Notes: a model not told the origin generated them from the letters alone. 64,000 nucleotides of DNA from Funiculus sociatus GB2-C1 (GCF_039962115.1 NZ_JAMPKJ010000004.1:96364-160363); one strand, 5' to 3'. Positions 24,515 through 34,176 are shown, counted from the stretch's first letter. Made by a program: numbers and translations.

Positions 24515-24816
24515 GTGTTTTGATGATTTCTAAGTATGTGTCCTGTTTAGGGATACAGGTTAGAAGAGCAAGAGCGCATCTTTCTGGAGTTGCAAGTGAG
24601 ATTAAATTGGTAACGATTGCAACTACAACCGCATCCTAGAAGGGTGGAACCGCGTAAATTTTGTTTGTTTGGCCGCGATTTTATACCGTTTTTCAGTTGG
24701 GTGAAATATATCGCGGTTGTTTTGTTTTCGCCACGTTGGTAGGGACATGGCAATGCCATGTCCCTATAGATGTATCGCACCTGATGGAGAATTGCTTTAG
24801 TTGTCGGCGCAATAAC
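24515..24816. other. Non-coding gap with dispersed repeat, copy 2
   Basis: The gap contains no credible gene. At 24698-24781 it carries the inverse-orientation copy of the repeat seen at 18083-18156, with the palindrome AGGGACATGGCAATGCCATG and ATATCGCGGTT blocks in matching order. Confidence 0.65.
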
Positions 24817-25830
24817 TCAACTACTGGAACGAATACCGCGTTGCTGGAGTTGCTGAATAAAGAAGTCTTCCAGGGAGGGACGAGAGAGGTTCATGGCAAT
24901 TAGCTGGGCGTTCATGATGCGGAGGCTAGCGAGAAACTCTTGGGGTTCGCCTTTTAAATGACCGTACCAACCGTCATGGTCAAATTCTAGATCGGGTACC
25001 CAGCGTTTGAGTATATCCAGGTTGCCGCCTTTGCCTTTGACGTGGTAGGCTTCGGCTGTACCGAGGAGGTCGTTGAGGGAACCGCCGCAAATTAATTCAC
25101 CTTGGGCAAGGATGGCGACGCGATCGCATATTTGCTCGACTTCCGCCAAAATGTGACTATTGAAGAAAATTGTCTTGCCTTGCTCTTTGAGAGATAGAAT
25201 AATCTCTCGCATCTGGTAACGCCCCATTGGGTCAAGTCCAGACATCGGCTCATCTAAAAATACCAGTTCTGGGTCGTTGATTAACGCCTGAGCCATGCCA
25301 ACTCGTTGTAGCATCCCTTTAGAATACTGACGCATCTGCTTTTTCCGGGCGGAGGCTTGGGCTAATCCAACTAAGTCTAGCAGTTGGGGGATGCGCTGAC
25401 GTTGCACTGAGGCGGGGATTTGAAATAACCCGGCGGCAAACTGCAAAAACTCCCAACCTGTGAGAAAATCGTAAAAATAGGCGTTTTCTGGGAGATACCC
25501 GATGCGTTGCTTAACGATGCGATCGCCTACAGGTTTTCCCAGCAAGAATCCCCGCCCAGAAGTCGGGCGCACAATGCCCAGCAGCGTCTTCAACAGGGTA
25601 GTTTTTCCAGCACCATTTGGCCCTAGCAAGCCAAAAGTTTCTCCCTGATACACTGTCAGAGTGCAGCTTTTTAAGGATTCGATTTTTTGATTCATCCAGA
25701 AGCCAGTGCGATAGACTTTTCGCAGTTGAGAAGTTTGCACCACTGGTTCGCGGTTGACAGTAACGAGTTCCCCTGGTTTATCGACAACAGTATCCATATC
25801 TATATCAATGACATATCGTAGCTGTGGCAA
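24817..25830 (-). CDS. ABC transporter ATP-binding protein (ABC-2/CcmA-like)
   Basis: The 337-residue protein has a ~30-residue extension, then a full nucleotide-binding domain: Walker A GPNGAGKTT, signature YSKGMLQRVGMAQAL, Walker B ELVFLDEPMSGLDP and an H-loop at FFNSHIL. The C-terminal ~100 residues (WVPDLEFDHDGWYGHLKG, RPSLEDFF) are the extension typical of ABC-2-type exporter ATPases that act with separately encoded permeases. No permease is encoded next to it in this window, so the partner must be elsewhere. It is divergent from the small membrane-protein gene at 25914. Confidence 0.92.
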   Translation of the reverse strand: MPQLRYVIDIDMDTVVDKPGELVTVNREPVVQTSQLRKVYRTGFWMNQKIESLKSCTLTVYQGETFGLLGPNGAGKTTLLKTLLGIVRPTSGRGFLLGKPVGDRIVKQRIGYLPENAYFYDFLTGWEFLQFAAGLFQIPASVQRQRIPQLLDLVGLAQASARKKQMRQYSKGMLQRVGMAQALINDPELVFLDEPMSGLDPMGRYQMREIILSLKEQGKTIFFNSHILAEVEQICDRVAILAQGELICGGSLNDLLGTAEAYHVKGKGGNLDILKRWVPDLEFDHDGWYGHLKGEPQEFLASLRIMNAQLIAMNLSRPSLEDFFIQQLQQRGIRSSS

Positions 25831-25913
25831 CTAAGTAGATTAATTCCCTATTTTGCCTGGTTTCATATCAGTTAAGAATAGTGTATGAAGTTAATAATAT
25901 TTCGAGGTAACTT

Positions 25914-26129
25914 ATGGATCGTTCAAAAATAGTTGCAATTGTCGCTGGGGCGATTTCTATAACTCTAGCTCTTGCCTACCTGCTGCTGGTACAGTTGCTA
26001 GACTTCCGGCGGGAGATGATACCTGCACCTGTCAGTATACTGCCGCAAGCAGTGCTTGCCCAAATACCAGTCGATTTGGGTGTAGAAATCTCGTCTACAC
26101 CGTCTCTACAACCGAAAGGTAATGTCTAA
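25914..26129 (+). CDS. Small single-span membrane protein, 71 aa
   Basis: This protein has an N-terminal hydrophobic helix (IVAIVAGAISITLALAYLLLV) after MDRSK, followed by a short polar tail. I do not recognise the family. A good ATG at the end of an AT-rich leader and an 8-base overlap with the next start (ATG inside GTAATGTCTAA) support translation coupled to the reductase gene. Confidence 0.65.
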   Translation: MDRSKIVAIVAGAISITLALAYLLLVQLLDFRREMIPAPVSILPQAVLAQIPVDLGVEISSTPSLQPKGNV

Positions 26130-27063
26130 TCGCAGCTATGGCATCCTAGGAACGGGTGCGTTGGGCGGGTACTACGGTGCTAAACTGCAACGTGCGGGGC
26201 TGGATGTGCATTTTTTGCTGCACAGCGATTATGAACACGTTTGTCAGCATGGTTTAGTTGTGGAGTCTCCAGACGGCGATTTCACCCTGCCTCATGTAAA
26301 TGCTTACCAAGATGCTGCTAAGATGCCACCTTGTGATGTGGTAGCGATCGCTCTCAAAACTACCCAAAATCATCTTTTACCTCAGATGCTACACTCTGTT
26401 GTCAAAGATGATGGCGTTGTCTTGGTTTTGCAAAATGGTCTGGGTGTTGAGGCGGAAGTTGCCGAAATTGTCGGTTCGCAACGTGTTATCGGCGGATTGT
26501 GCTTTCTCTGCTCTAATAAGGTAGGCGCAGGACATATCCACCACCTTGACTATGGCGAGATTAAGCTTGGTGAATATACGCCCGATTATAGTCCCGGCGG
26601 GATAACTGGGCGAATGCGTCAGATTGCCAATGACTTTGAGAATGCTGGTATCTCTATCCAACTCGCTGAAGATTTGCTGCTGGCGCGTTGGCAGAAACTG
26701 GTGTGGAATATTCCGTACAACGGTCTTTCTGTGGTTCTCGATGCTACCACAGACGAGTTGATGGCGGATAGTCACACCTGCACTTTAGTTAAGCAGTTGA
26801 TGGATGAAGTCGTGGCGGGTGCTAAAGCGTGCGATCGCATTATCCCAAATAGCTTTGTGCAAAAGATGCTCGATTACACGCTGAAGATGAAGCCGTACCG
26901 CACCAGCATGAAAATAGACTACGACGAAAAGCGACAGATGGAAGTAGAAACGATGTTTGGCAACCCGCTGAGAATTGCTAAAGCTGCGGGTGTTAATTTG
27001 CAGCAAATCGCTATGCTTTACCAGCAGCTAAAGTTTTTGGATGCTAAAAATTGCCACAATTAG
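26122..27063 (+). CDS. Ketopantoate reductase family protein (2-dehydropantoate 2-reductase-like)
   Basis: The 313-residue protein has the N-terminal Rossmann motif GTGALGGYYGAKLQRAG and the family's central region (VVAIALKTTQN, VLVLQNGLGVE). It also has the catalytic-Lys segment LARWQKLVWNIPYNGLSVVL and a C-terminal helical domain with YRTSMKIDYDEKRQMEVE. The NADPH-dependent step of pantothenate biosynthesis (reduction of 2-dehydropantoate) is the family reaction. Cyanobacteria carry several paralogues, so whether this is the true PanE is uncertain. It overlaps the small gene before it by 8 bases. Confidence 0.88.
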   Translation: MSNRSYGILGTGALGGYYGAKLQRAGLDVHFLLHSDYEHVCQHGLVVESPDGDFTLPHVNAYQDAAKMPPCDVVAIALKTTQNHLLPQMLHSVVKDDGVVLVLQNGLGVEAEVAEIVGSQRVIGGLCFLCSNKVGAGHIHHLDYGEIKLGEYTPDYSPGGITGRMRQIANDFENAGISIQLAEDLLLARWQKLVWNIPYNGLSVVLDATTDELMADSHTCTLVKQLMDEVVAGAKACDRIIPNSFVQKMLDYTLKMKPYRTSMKIDYDEKRQMEVETMFGNPLRIAKAAGVNLQQIAMLYQQLKFLDAKNCHN

Positions 27064-27145
27064 AGATTTTCTTGAGCATATAGATTCCCATTATCTAACC
27101 ATACATGATATTACAAATAAAACAAGCATCAAATAATATTTAATC

Positions 27146-27715
27146 ATGAAAAAACAGCCTTTGGAAAATCCAATTTTTACTGTCGAAAGCGTTCTGTCAA
27201 AAGCAGAGTGTGCCGAGTATATCGCCCTGAGCGAGAACATTGGCTATACTCCTGCTGGTCTCACTGTAGGACAGGATGAATACCTAATGGCTCCATCAGT
27301 CCGAAATAACGATCGGGTGATTTTGGATAATGAAGAGCTTGCAGAAAATTTGTGGCGTCGTGTGGAAACTTATGTTCCCAGAATTGATAACTGGTGTGCA
27401 ATTGGGCTTAATGAGCGCTTGCGATTCTACCGATACGATCCGGGTCAGCGCTTCGCACCGCATCACGATGGTGGTTATTGGCGAACAAACGGCGATCATA
27501 GCCGATTGACTTTTATGATTTACCTGAACGAAGACTTTGAGGGAGGCGAAACTCGGTTTTTCTCACCCTACGTTTCTATAGTTCCAAAAATGGGTATGGT
27601 GTTGTTCTTCATCCATGAACTAAAACACGAAGGCGCACCCGTCATTCAGGGTCGGAAGTATGTACTGCGATCGGACGTGATGTATACGTATTACGATAAT
27701 CTTCAAGCTGTGTAA
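27146..27715 (+). CDS. 2OG-Fe(II) oxygenase, prolyl 4-hydroxylase type
   Basis: The 189-residue protein has the double-stranded beta-helix oxygenase signature: RYDPGQRFAPHHDGG with the iron-binding H-x-D, LTFMIYLNEDFEGGETRFF, and PKMGMVLFFIHELKHEGAPV with the second His. RGRKYVLRSDVMY-type sequence supplies the Arg that binds 2-oxoglutarate (here GRKYVLRSDVMY). It is likely a hydroxylase of proline or a related residue; the substrate is unknown. It is 82 bases downstream of the reductase gene in the same direction. Confidence 0.92.
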   Translation: MKKQPLENPIFTVESVLSKAECAEYIALSENIGYTPAGLTVGQDEYLMAPSVRNNDRVILDNEELAENLWRRVETYVPRIDNWCAIGLNERLRFYRYDPGQRFAPHHDGGYWRTNGDHSRLTFMIYLNEDFEGGETRFFSPYVSIVPKMGMVLFFIHELKHEGAPVIQGRKYVLRSDVMYTYYDNLQAV

Positions 27716-27912
27716 CAAAAGCACAATATACTAAGAACTTCACCCCCTCGCCGCTTCTACTAGACGAGGAAGGGGAGACTATAAACCTCTTGTACGGAGT
27801 CGATAATTATCCGGATTCATCTATGTTCATCTGTGGTTAGATATCCTAGTTTAGGATTTCTGCAAGAAGTCTAATATAAAAGATAAAGTTGTTTATGGAT
27901 GTCCCTTTATTA

Positions 27913-29463
27913 TCAATGACCCTGCTCGTCAAATTCTTGTTGGGGTGCGTTTTTCGGTGAGGCTTCTGTCAAAGGTTTGACGACGCGGGCGATCGCTTCT
28001 TGTACAAACGCCTTCACAAACTCATCTTTGCGATTGAGTTGAAACTGTCGCTGGACAACTTCGGTAATGCCGCCGTCACCCCAATCTTGATCGTGGCGGA
28101 AGTATTCAATGAAACTTTTACCAGCAATGCGGGTGAGGTAAGCTGCGGTAACGCCTTGAACTGCTTTCCCAATCGGATAGGCGGCGACACTCAGTTGCAG
28201 TACCCTGGAGAGCAATTCTATCGCTCCTTGAACTATTCCCAAACTTGCCAAAGTTTTCCCTAGAGAAAGCGCTAATTCGCGCCCCCGATCCATATTCAGT
28301 TCGCAACCGTAAATTTTGCCAATTTCTACTACCATTTGGGCATTTACGGCAGCAGTTGCCAACAAATCTACCACTGGCAAGGGAGTAACGGCGATGACAC
28401 CTGCACCAATCCACTGATAACGTTCTACTATTTTGTCGGCTTGTCGGCGGCGCTGGGTATCAAGTAGTCGTCGCGCTTCTTCTCCCAGTCGCTGAGATTG
28501 CAGTAATATGTTGTCTGCTACCAAGTCTTCACCTTCGGCGCGGAGAACGATTGCCATGCGGCGGATTAAGGGCATGACATCGGGTTCGGGTTGAAAGGTT
28601 TCTCCGGTTTCCAATTTTGCTGGTTGAGGATTGGCAGAAATTGCAACGACATCAGATGTGGAGATAAATCCGCGTACTCTTTCTCGGAGACGGGCGAGTA
28701 TGGTTTCTTTGTCGGTTTCTGTGTAAAGATCGGTTTTGTTGAGGATAAGAAGCGATCGCTTGCCAATTTCCGCTAAAGTTCGCAGCGGTTGATATTCCGA
28801 TTGTCGCAAGTCATTATCTACCACAAACAGCAATAAATCGGCTTCTGTTGCCAATTGTCGCGCCAGTTGTTCTCGTTGCGTTCCCGCCACACCCGCTTCT
28901 AAAATTCCTGGCGTATCCGTGACCAGAATTTCCCGATTTAATCCTTTCAACTTGAGAACGTAAGTTTCCCCTACCTCTGTTGTACCCATTGGCGCGTCTA
29001 CTCTGCCCACCATGCGCCCAATTAAGGCATTTACCAGAGAAGTTTTACCAGCGGAACCCGTACCAAAGACGACTACCAACAGTTCCCCACGAGACAAGTT
29101 TGCCTCAATTTCGCGCGATCGCTCTAGTAAAGCCTGCTTAGATACCTCATCCTGAATTTGCGCTACCTGCTGGCGCACAGCTTTAAGAGTTTCCTCAGCT
29201 GCTTCCGTCTTCGCTTCCGGGACTTTCGGAAGTCTGCGGCGTGATGAGCGTTTTGGCTGCCCAAACAAATTTACATAATATATAAATGCGCCAATTATCG
29301 CCCCCAACAACACAATCACCAACAATAACAGCAGATTCGCCAGCAGGGGGGCTGTGAAGGAGATTTGAATATAAAGCCGATATAGAGAGTTTATCAGCCA
29401 CAGCATCAGCCCCAGGATTAAACTGAGGCCAACTAATAGCGTTAATAAGCGCGACAAAGGCAT
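27913..29463 (-). CDS. Membrane GTPase with DUF697 domain
   Basis: The 516-residue protein has two N-terminal membrane helices (about 5-30 and 38-65), a coiled-coil linker, and an Era/EngA-like GTPase domain: G1 GTGSAGKTS, G3 DTPGILEAG, G4 NKTD and a G5-like region (SAN). The C-terminal ~180 residues match DUF697/YcjF-like helical regions (AVTPLPVVDLLATAAVNAQMV). Such proteins are found in most cyanobacteria and are probably membrane-bound GTPases of unknown client. It is divergent from the histidine-kinase gene. Confidence 0.9.
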   Translation of the reverse strand: MPLSRLLTLLVGLSLILGLMLWLINSLYRLYIQISFTAPLLANLLLLLVIVLLGAIIGAFIYYVNLFGQPKRSSRRRLPKVPEAKTEAAEETLKAVRQQVAQIQDEVSKQALLERSREIEANLSRGELLVVVFGTGSAGKTSLVNALIGRMVGRVDAPMGTTEVGETYVLKLKGLNREILVTDTPGILEAGVAGTQREQLARQLATEADLLLFVVDNDLRQSEYQPLRTLAEIGKRSLLILNKTDLYTETDKETILARLRERVRGFISTSDVVAISANPQPAKLETGETFQPEPDVMPLIRRMAIVLRAEGEDLVADNILLQSQRLGEEARRLLDTQRRRQADKIVERYQWIGAGVIAVTPLPVVDLLATAAVNAQMVVEIGKIYGCELNMDRGRELALSLGKTLASLGIVQGAIELLSRVLQLSVAAYPIGKAVQGVTAAYLTRIAGKSFIEYFRHDQDWGDGGITEVVQRQFQLNRKDEFVKAFVQEAIARVVKPLTEASPKNAPQQEFDEQGH

Positions 29464-29739
29464 GAAGAAGTTTAGTAATTTACTTTAAATTTTAGAAAAA
29501 CAGCGGCGCAATCAGAGCTGTCAGGAAAGCAAATTCAGAATTTACACGGATCTTCTTGCCACACCCTACTGCCATAATAAGCCTGAAACTCAAAAAGCAG
29601 GTTATAGTATCAAGCATTTCCCTAGGCAAATAGTCGGTGGTGATGGATGTGGAATAGGGGATGACTTGTGAAAACATGACGCTTGCTTAAGCAACTTACC
29701 AGGTAAACATACCTTCGTATCGCTCACAGGAGCAAAATC
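29464..29739. promoter_or_regulatory. Divergent promoter region, GTPase and histidine kinase genes
   Basis: This 276-base region has no credible gene. AGGAGC lies about six bases before the kinase GTG start (29740), a good Shine-Dalgarno match that supports that start. Confidence 0.45.
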
Positions 29740-31476
29740 GTGACTTCTAAGCGTGACACCAGAGAGACTCAGCTACCCTTAAGCAAGTGGATCGCTCAGT
29801 TGAGTCGTCGCCTAAGTATTAGTAACAAAATCAGTTATGGATATGCGCTTACCCTTGGCATTGCCGTTGTAGGAACAACTGCCGGATTTACCATTGGAGA
29901 TTCCTTTGAACGAACGGCTAGAGAGCAAGAAGAACACGCTCACCAAGAAATACGTCTTCTGCATCGCTTGCAAACGGGCATAATACAGGCACGAACGCAT
30001 CAACAACAGTTCATACCTTTGATGGATGAACCAGAAAAATTCCAAGAAGAATACTCGCATTTTCTGCACCATGCCGCTGAGATTAGTAAAGTATTTCTGG
30101 AAGTCAAATCTTTTGAAGAGCAGACCCCTCTTAAAGACGATCCCAATACTGAGGATATAGAACAGTTTCTGCAAACCTACGAAGATGTACCAGAAATTTA
30201 CTTTCAGCAGATAAACCAACTTTTAAAGCAAATCGATCCGCTTAATTTAAAGCCAGGGGAAATTGATGCCGCCCAAAAAATACTTTTAAAGTTTACGAAT
30301 AGCCCTGTAGCACTTAAATTTGATGGGTTCTCAGATGATCTCACAGAGCTAATTCAATCCGCTTATCAGGAGGACGCGCAAGCACAAACTGCCCTAAGTT
30401 CTGCGGAAACGATTCGAGTGCAGATCATTGCCGCAAGTATATTTTTATCAGTTGTATTCGCTGCCCTTTGTGCTGTTTTTACGAGTCGCGCGATCGCACA
30501 TCCTATTCTAGCAGCAACATCGGTTGCTGAGCGCGTCACCAAAGAAGCAAATTTCGACTTGCAAGCACCAGTTACAACAACAGATGAAGTTGGAGTTTTA
30601 GCCAATTCTATCAACCAACTGATTCAACAAGTCAAGTGCCTTTTAGAAGAACAAAAAGCTGCCACACAAACCCAGCTGCTTCAGAGTGAAAAAATGTCCA
30701 GCCTTGGAAGAATGCTGGCGGGAGTTGCCCACGAGATAAATAATCCCGTTAACTTTATTTATGGCAACATCATCCATGCTAGTGAATACATTGACGAACT
30801 GATAGCACTTCTGGAAACCTATCAAAACGAAATTTCTAATCCTTCCCGAACTATTCAACAGCAAGCCGATGAAATTGATATTGAATTTCTCAAAGAAGAC
30901 TTGCCTAAGCTATTGCAATCAATGAAATTTGGAGCAGAACGCACTAGGTCAATTGTTCTCAGTTTGAAAGATTTCTCTCGCTTAGATCAGACAAAAGCCA
31001 CCTTTGTAGATTTGCACGCCTGTATCGATAGTACGCTGCTAATTCTAAACCATCGTATCAAGAATGAAATCGCGGTACAGAAAAACTACGGCGACATCCC
31101 AGCAATTGAAGGTTATACAAGTTTGCTATATCAGGTATTTATGAATTTGCTGAGTAATGCGATTGATGCCTTGGAAGAAGTAAAAGGGTCGAAGGAAATT
31201 GTCATCTCCACAGAACTCATAGACAAAGACTGGGTTAAAGTAAAAATTTCTGATAATGGTTCTGGCATTGCTCCAGAAAATCAGGCGAAAATATTTGATA
31301 CTTTCTTTACAACGAAACCGAGAAGCGTTGGCACTGGTTTGGGTTTATCGATTAGCTATCAGATTGTCGTAGAAAAACATGGTGGTAAGTTGAGCTGCCT
31401 TTCCCAATTAGGGAAAGGCACAGAGTTTGCGATCGCTTTACCCGTCAAACATGAACCTAATAAAGCACTAACTTAA
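29740..31476 (+). CDS. Sensor histidine kinase
   Basis: The 578-residue membrane kinase has TM1 at about 32-52, a ~175-residue extracytoplasmic helical sensor region, TM2 at about 228-250, a HAMP linker, and a HisKA/HATPase core. The phosphoacceptor is His331 in GVAHEINNP; N-box NLLSNAIDAL, G1 SDNGSGIAP and G2 GTGLGLSISYQIV are intact, so autophosphorylation is expected. The signal is unknown, and no response regulator is adjacent. The start is GTG preceded by AGGAGC. Confidence 0.94.
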   Translation: MTSKRDTRETQLPLSKWIAQLSRRLSISNKISYGYALTLGIAVVGTTAGFTIGDSFERTAREQEEHAHQEIRLLHRLQTGIIQARTHQQQFIPLMDEPEKFQEEYSHFLHHAAEISKVFLEVKSFEEQTPLKDDPNTEDIEQFLQTYEDVPEIYFQQINQLLKQIDPLNLKPGEIDAAQKILLKFTNSPVALKFDGFSDDLTELIQSAYQEDAQAQTALSSAETIRVQIIAASIFLSVVFAALCAVFTSRAIAHPILAATSVAERVTKEANFDLQAPVTTTDEVGVLANSINQLIQQVKCLLEEQKAATQTQLLQSEKMSSLGRMLAGVAHEINNPVNFIYGNIIHASEYIDELIALLETYQNEISNPSRTIQQQADEIDIEFLKEDLPKLLQSMKFGAERTRSIVLSLKDFSRLDQTKATFVDLHACIDSTLLILNHRIKNEIAVQKNYGDIPAIEGYTSLLYQVFMNLLSNAIDALEEVKGSKEIVISTELIDKDWVKVKISDNGSGIAPENQAKIFDTFFTTKPRSVGTGLGLSISYQIVVEKHGGKLSCLSQLGKGTEFAIALPVKHEPNKALT

Positions 31477-31560
31477 GCAATTATCTGCTATTAGTTAGAG
31501 GCGATTGCCTCCGAAAAGTGAGACATTTGAAAAGGTGAAAACTGAGTACAAAGAAAGATT

Positions 31561-32082
31561 ATGGGACTTTTCGACCAAATTTTGAATGCCATCGACGATC
31601 CGAATCAAGCTGCCAGTCCGGGACAGATGTCTGGTATTTTCAATACCGTGCAGCAGGTGAGTAATAGCTACGGTGCCGATCCTTCATCCGTTCAATCTGC
31701 CATGTCGATTGTCGGAAACTATGTTCGCTCTGCTTTACAGCAAAAGCAAGCTACCCAAGGCCCTGAGCAAGCGGAAGCCTTCGTCAATCAATATAGCGGG
31801 TCTTCTCCCAACCCTCAAGCCGTAAACGCCCTTTTTGGTGCTTCTCAGGTGCAGCAAATCGTCCAAGCAGTTTCTCAAAGGACAGGATTGAATGCTGGCA
31901 TGATTCAGCAGATGCTGCCAATTTTGGTTCCCTTGGTGCTAAATTTCCTACATACTGGCTCCCATACTCAAAGTGGGCGCGGGTCTAATCCTGTGCTGAG
32001 TGCCTTCTTGGATGCTGACAGGGATGGGGATGTCGATATCTCTGATGCCATGAGCTTAGCCGCTCGCCATTTCATGCGATAG
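31561..32082 (+). CDS. DUF937/YidB-like protein with C-terminal EF-hand-like loop
   Basis: The 173-residue protein begins MGLFDQILNAIDDPNQAA and has two helical repeats (about 20-60 and 85-125, ending in MIQQMLPILVPLVLNFL) of the DUF937 type. Residues 151-162, DADRDGDVDISD, match the canonical Ca-binding EF-hand loop D-x-D-x-D-G. A calcium-binding or dockerin-like role for the tail is inferred. It is 84 bases downstream of the histidine kinase on the same strand. Confidence 0.8.
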   Translation: MGLFDQILNAIDDPNQAASPGQMSGIFNTVQQVSNSYGADPSSVQSAMSIVGNYVRSALQQKQATQGPEQAEAFVNQYSGSSPNPQAVNALFGASQVQQIVQAVSQRTGLNAGMIQQMLPILVPLVLNFLHTGSHTQSGRGSNPVLSAFLDADRDGDVDISDAMSLAARHFMR

Positions 32083-32142
32083 TCAGGCGATGGTAAGGTA
32101 GCGATTGTCTGGAATGTCAATCCCGCAGGAGGCTAACTGCTT

Positions 32143-32469
32143 CTATTCTTCTGGCTTTTCCTCAGAACTGGGACGCCGGATGTAAGCATCCCTTGGTTTC
32201 CCATACCGTTGTCGCTTTTGTGAACCAATCTTAGGTTGCTCCTCGGCTTTTTCTTCAGGAGTTTTTGCAGGGCTTATCTGCGGTGCTACATCATCTTTGG
32301 CTTTTGACCAGGAAACTACCCAGCCTCCAGCTAAACCACCAATCGCCCCAATAAAGATACTTAAAGGTACTGGGTAGCCTAGCAAGGAAAAGCTAACCAG
32401 GAAAAATAACCAATACTTCAATGCCGATGAAAAACCCGCTGAAATTCGCGCAGTGCTTTTATTAGTCAT
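32143..32469 (-). CDS. Small membrane protein with charged C-terminal tail
   Basis: The 108-residue protein has two membrane helices (LKYWLFFLVSFSLLGY and LSIFIGAIGGLAGGWVVSW), then a ~50-residue polar tail rich in Lys, Glu and Arg (EEKAEEQPKIGSQKRQRYG). The family is not recognised, though similar small proteins occur in cyanobacteria. It starts at an ATG whose upstream leader consists of GCTAATN heptads. Confidence 0.65.
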   Translation of the reverse strand: MTNKSTARISAGFSSALKYWLFFLVSFSLLGYPVPLSIFIGAIGGLAGGWVVSWSKAKDDVAPQISPAKTPEEKAEEQPKIGSQKRQRYGKPRDAYIRRPSSEEKPEE

Positions 32470-32585
32470 TAGTTATTAGTTCACGGCTAATGGCTAATAG
32501 CTAATTGCTAATGGTAATTGACAGTTATATCCGGGAAGTCGCAGGCAAGATGCCTGCGCTACTATTAGCAATTAGCTATTGAGTG
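32465..32585. repeat. GCTAATN heptad tract
   Basis: ATTAGTC, GCTAATG, GCTAATA and GCTAATT heptads flank a short non-repeat core between the small membrane-protein start and the kinase gene's stop. Confidence 0.7.
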
Positions 32586-34148
32586 CTAACAATTTAATTG
32601 TGACTCCCAATCTTGGGTTGTGTCTAAAGTTTTTACATAAGGTTGTTCCGACTCGGTGAAGGGTTCAGCTGCGGCTTGTTGTTTAGTCAGTAGGTCAGCG
32701 GTAGCATCAGAGACATCTCCCGTGCGAGAGGAAACGCGACCTTGGCAAACTTCCATCGGTGCGGTGCAGTGGAGAATTGAAAGAGGCAGCTGGTGGGAAT
32801 TAGCCCGAGCGATCGCATCTTGTCTCAACTTCTTTTTATCGTACTTCGCATCAAGAATTACCGACCAGCCAACACTTGCCAGCTTAATTCCCAATTCCAA
32901 CAAGCGGCTGTAAGTCTTCTCGGTCATTTCGGCTGAGTAAAGGTCTGCTCCACCTGGCTCGTCCAATGGTACGCCCGCAAGGTGTTTTCGCACCGCATCC
33001 GAGCGAATGTGAATCGCCCCCGTGTGCCGCGCTAGGTGACGCGCTACGGTACTTTTACCAGAACCTGATAGTCCTGACATCAAAGTTAGTTTCCCTTGGC
33101 TGGAGCCGCTTTGAGCGGCATACGCCGGAGACGGCGATCGCGTATATTCCCAAGCCAGCTGATAGTATTTCGCCGCTGTCACCGCAGCAGCTTCCTTCTC
33201 GGCGGCGGGAACAGAGGGATCGTCCAACAAGAAAGAAGTCACCTTAGCTCTGACATAGGCTTGACGGCTCAAGTACAAAGGTAAAACCTGCAATCCTTCC
33301 CAATCGCCAATCTGCTCCACATAAGTATTTAGATAGGCATTGCCCAGGTCAGGACGCGATCGCGCATCCATATCCATCACCGCATAAGCAATGTCAAACA
33401 TCACATCCACAAAGCGGAAAGGTTCATTAAATTCAATGCAATCAAACAACAGAATTTTGTCTTGCCACAAACAAATATTTCTTAGATGCAAATCCCCGTG
33501 GCATTCCCGAATCCAATTATTTTTAATTCTACTGGCAAAAACTTCTTCACCAGAGGCAAAAAATTTATCTGTATACTGCTGAGTTTCCTCGTAATGTTCC
33601 TGAGTTTGAGGCCCACCAATATAACTGGCAGTTTGCCGATAATTCTCATCAATCGCATCGCGAACCTGGGGAATTTCGCCAAACTTGCGAATATAATCAT
33701 CCGTATGGGCTTTTTCATGGAATTGGGCGACAATCCGCCCCAAATCTTCCATATATTTTTCTGTCAGTTCGCCCCGCTCAAACATATTGCTAAATAGCCC
33801 TTCCTGCGGAAACTGCTGCATTTTTAGCACATATTCCACTGCATCAGTACCGCCTAACTGATATTTTTCCCCAGCCTGACTAATCGGCAAAATTTCCAAA
33901 TAAATTTCCGCTGCACCGCGCTGATTCAGCCGAATTTCTTCCTTACAGAAATGGTGCCTTTTATCCAAAGTCGAGTAATCCAAAAAGCCAAAATTCACTG
34001 GCTTTTTAACTTTATAAACATAATCGCCAGTCAACAGCACATAAGAAACGTGTGTTTGAATCAGTTCAATTGGTTCTATCACGGGGTGCGGATAAAAACC
34101 CGGTTGCAACATCTGCTGAATCAAAGGGGGAAAAGAATTCTCAGTCAT
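32586..34148 (-). CDS. Two-domain kinase: aminoglycoside-phosphotransferase-like plus P-loop (AAA_33) kinase
   Basis: The 520-residue protein has an N-terminal ~340-residue APH/choline-kinase-like domain (Brenner motif CHGDLHLRNICLW, DCIEFNEPFRFVDVMFD) and a C-terminal ~170-residue P-loop kinase domain (LMSGLSGSGKSTVARHLARHTGA, then a helical lid). Both halves look catalytically intact. The architecture is known in bacteria as bifunctional or fused kinase proteins, but the substrates are not predictable by eye. It is transcribed downstream of rplY, separated by a strong terminator. Confidence 0.88.
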   Translation of the reverse strand: MTENSFPPLIQQMLQPGFYPHPVIEPIELIQTHVSYVLLTGDYVYKVKKPVNFGFLDYSTLDKRHHFCKEEIRLNQRGAAEIYLEILPISQAGEKYQLGGTDAVEYVLKMQQFPQEGLFSNMFERGELTEKYMEDLGRIVAQFHEKAHTDDYIRKFGEIPQVRDAIDENYRQTASYIGGPQTQEHYEETQQYTDKFFASGEEVFASRIKNNWIRECHGDLHLRNICLWQDKILLFDCIEFNEPFRFVDVMFDIAYAVMDMDARSRPDLGNAYLNTYVEQIGDWEGLQVLPLYLSRQAYVRAKVTSFLLDDPSVPAAEKEAAAVTAAKYYQLAWEYTRSPSPAYAAQSGSSQGKLTLMSGLSGSGKSTVARHLARHTGAIHIRSDAVRKHLAGVPLDEPGGADLYSAEMTEKTYSRLLELGIKLASVGWSVILDAKYDKKKLRQDAIARANSHQLPLSILHCTAPMEVCQGRVSSRTGDVSDATADLLTKQQAAAEPFTESEQPYVKTLDTTQDWESQLNC

Positions 34149-34176
34149 ATTTTTTGCGTTTTTAGCGTCTTAGCGG

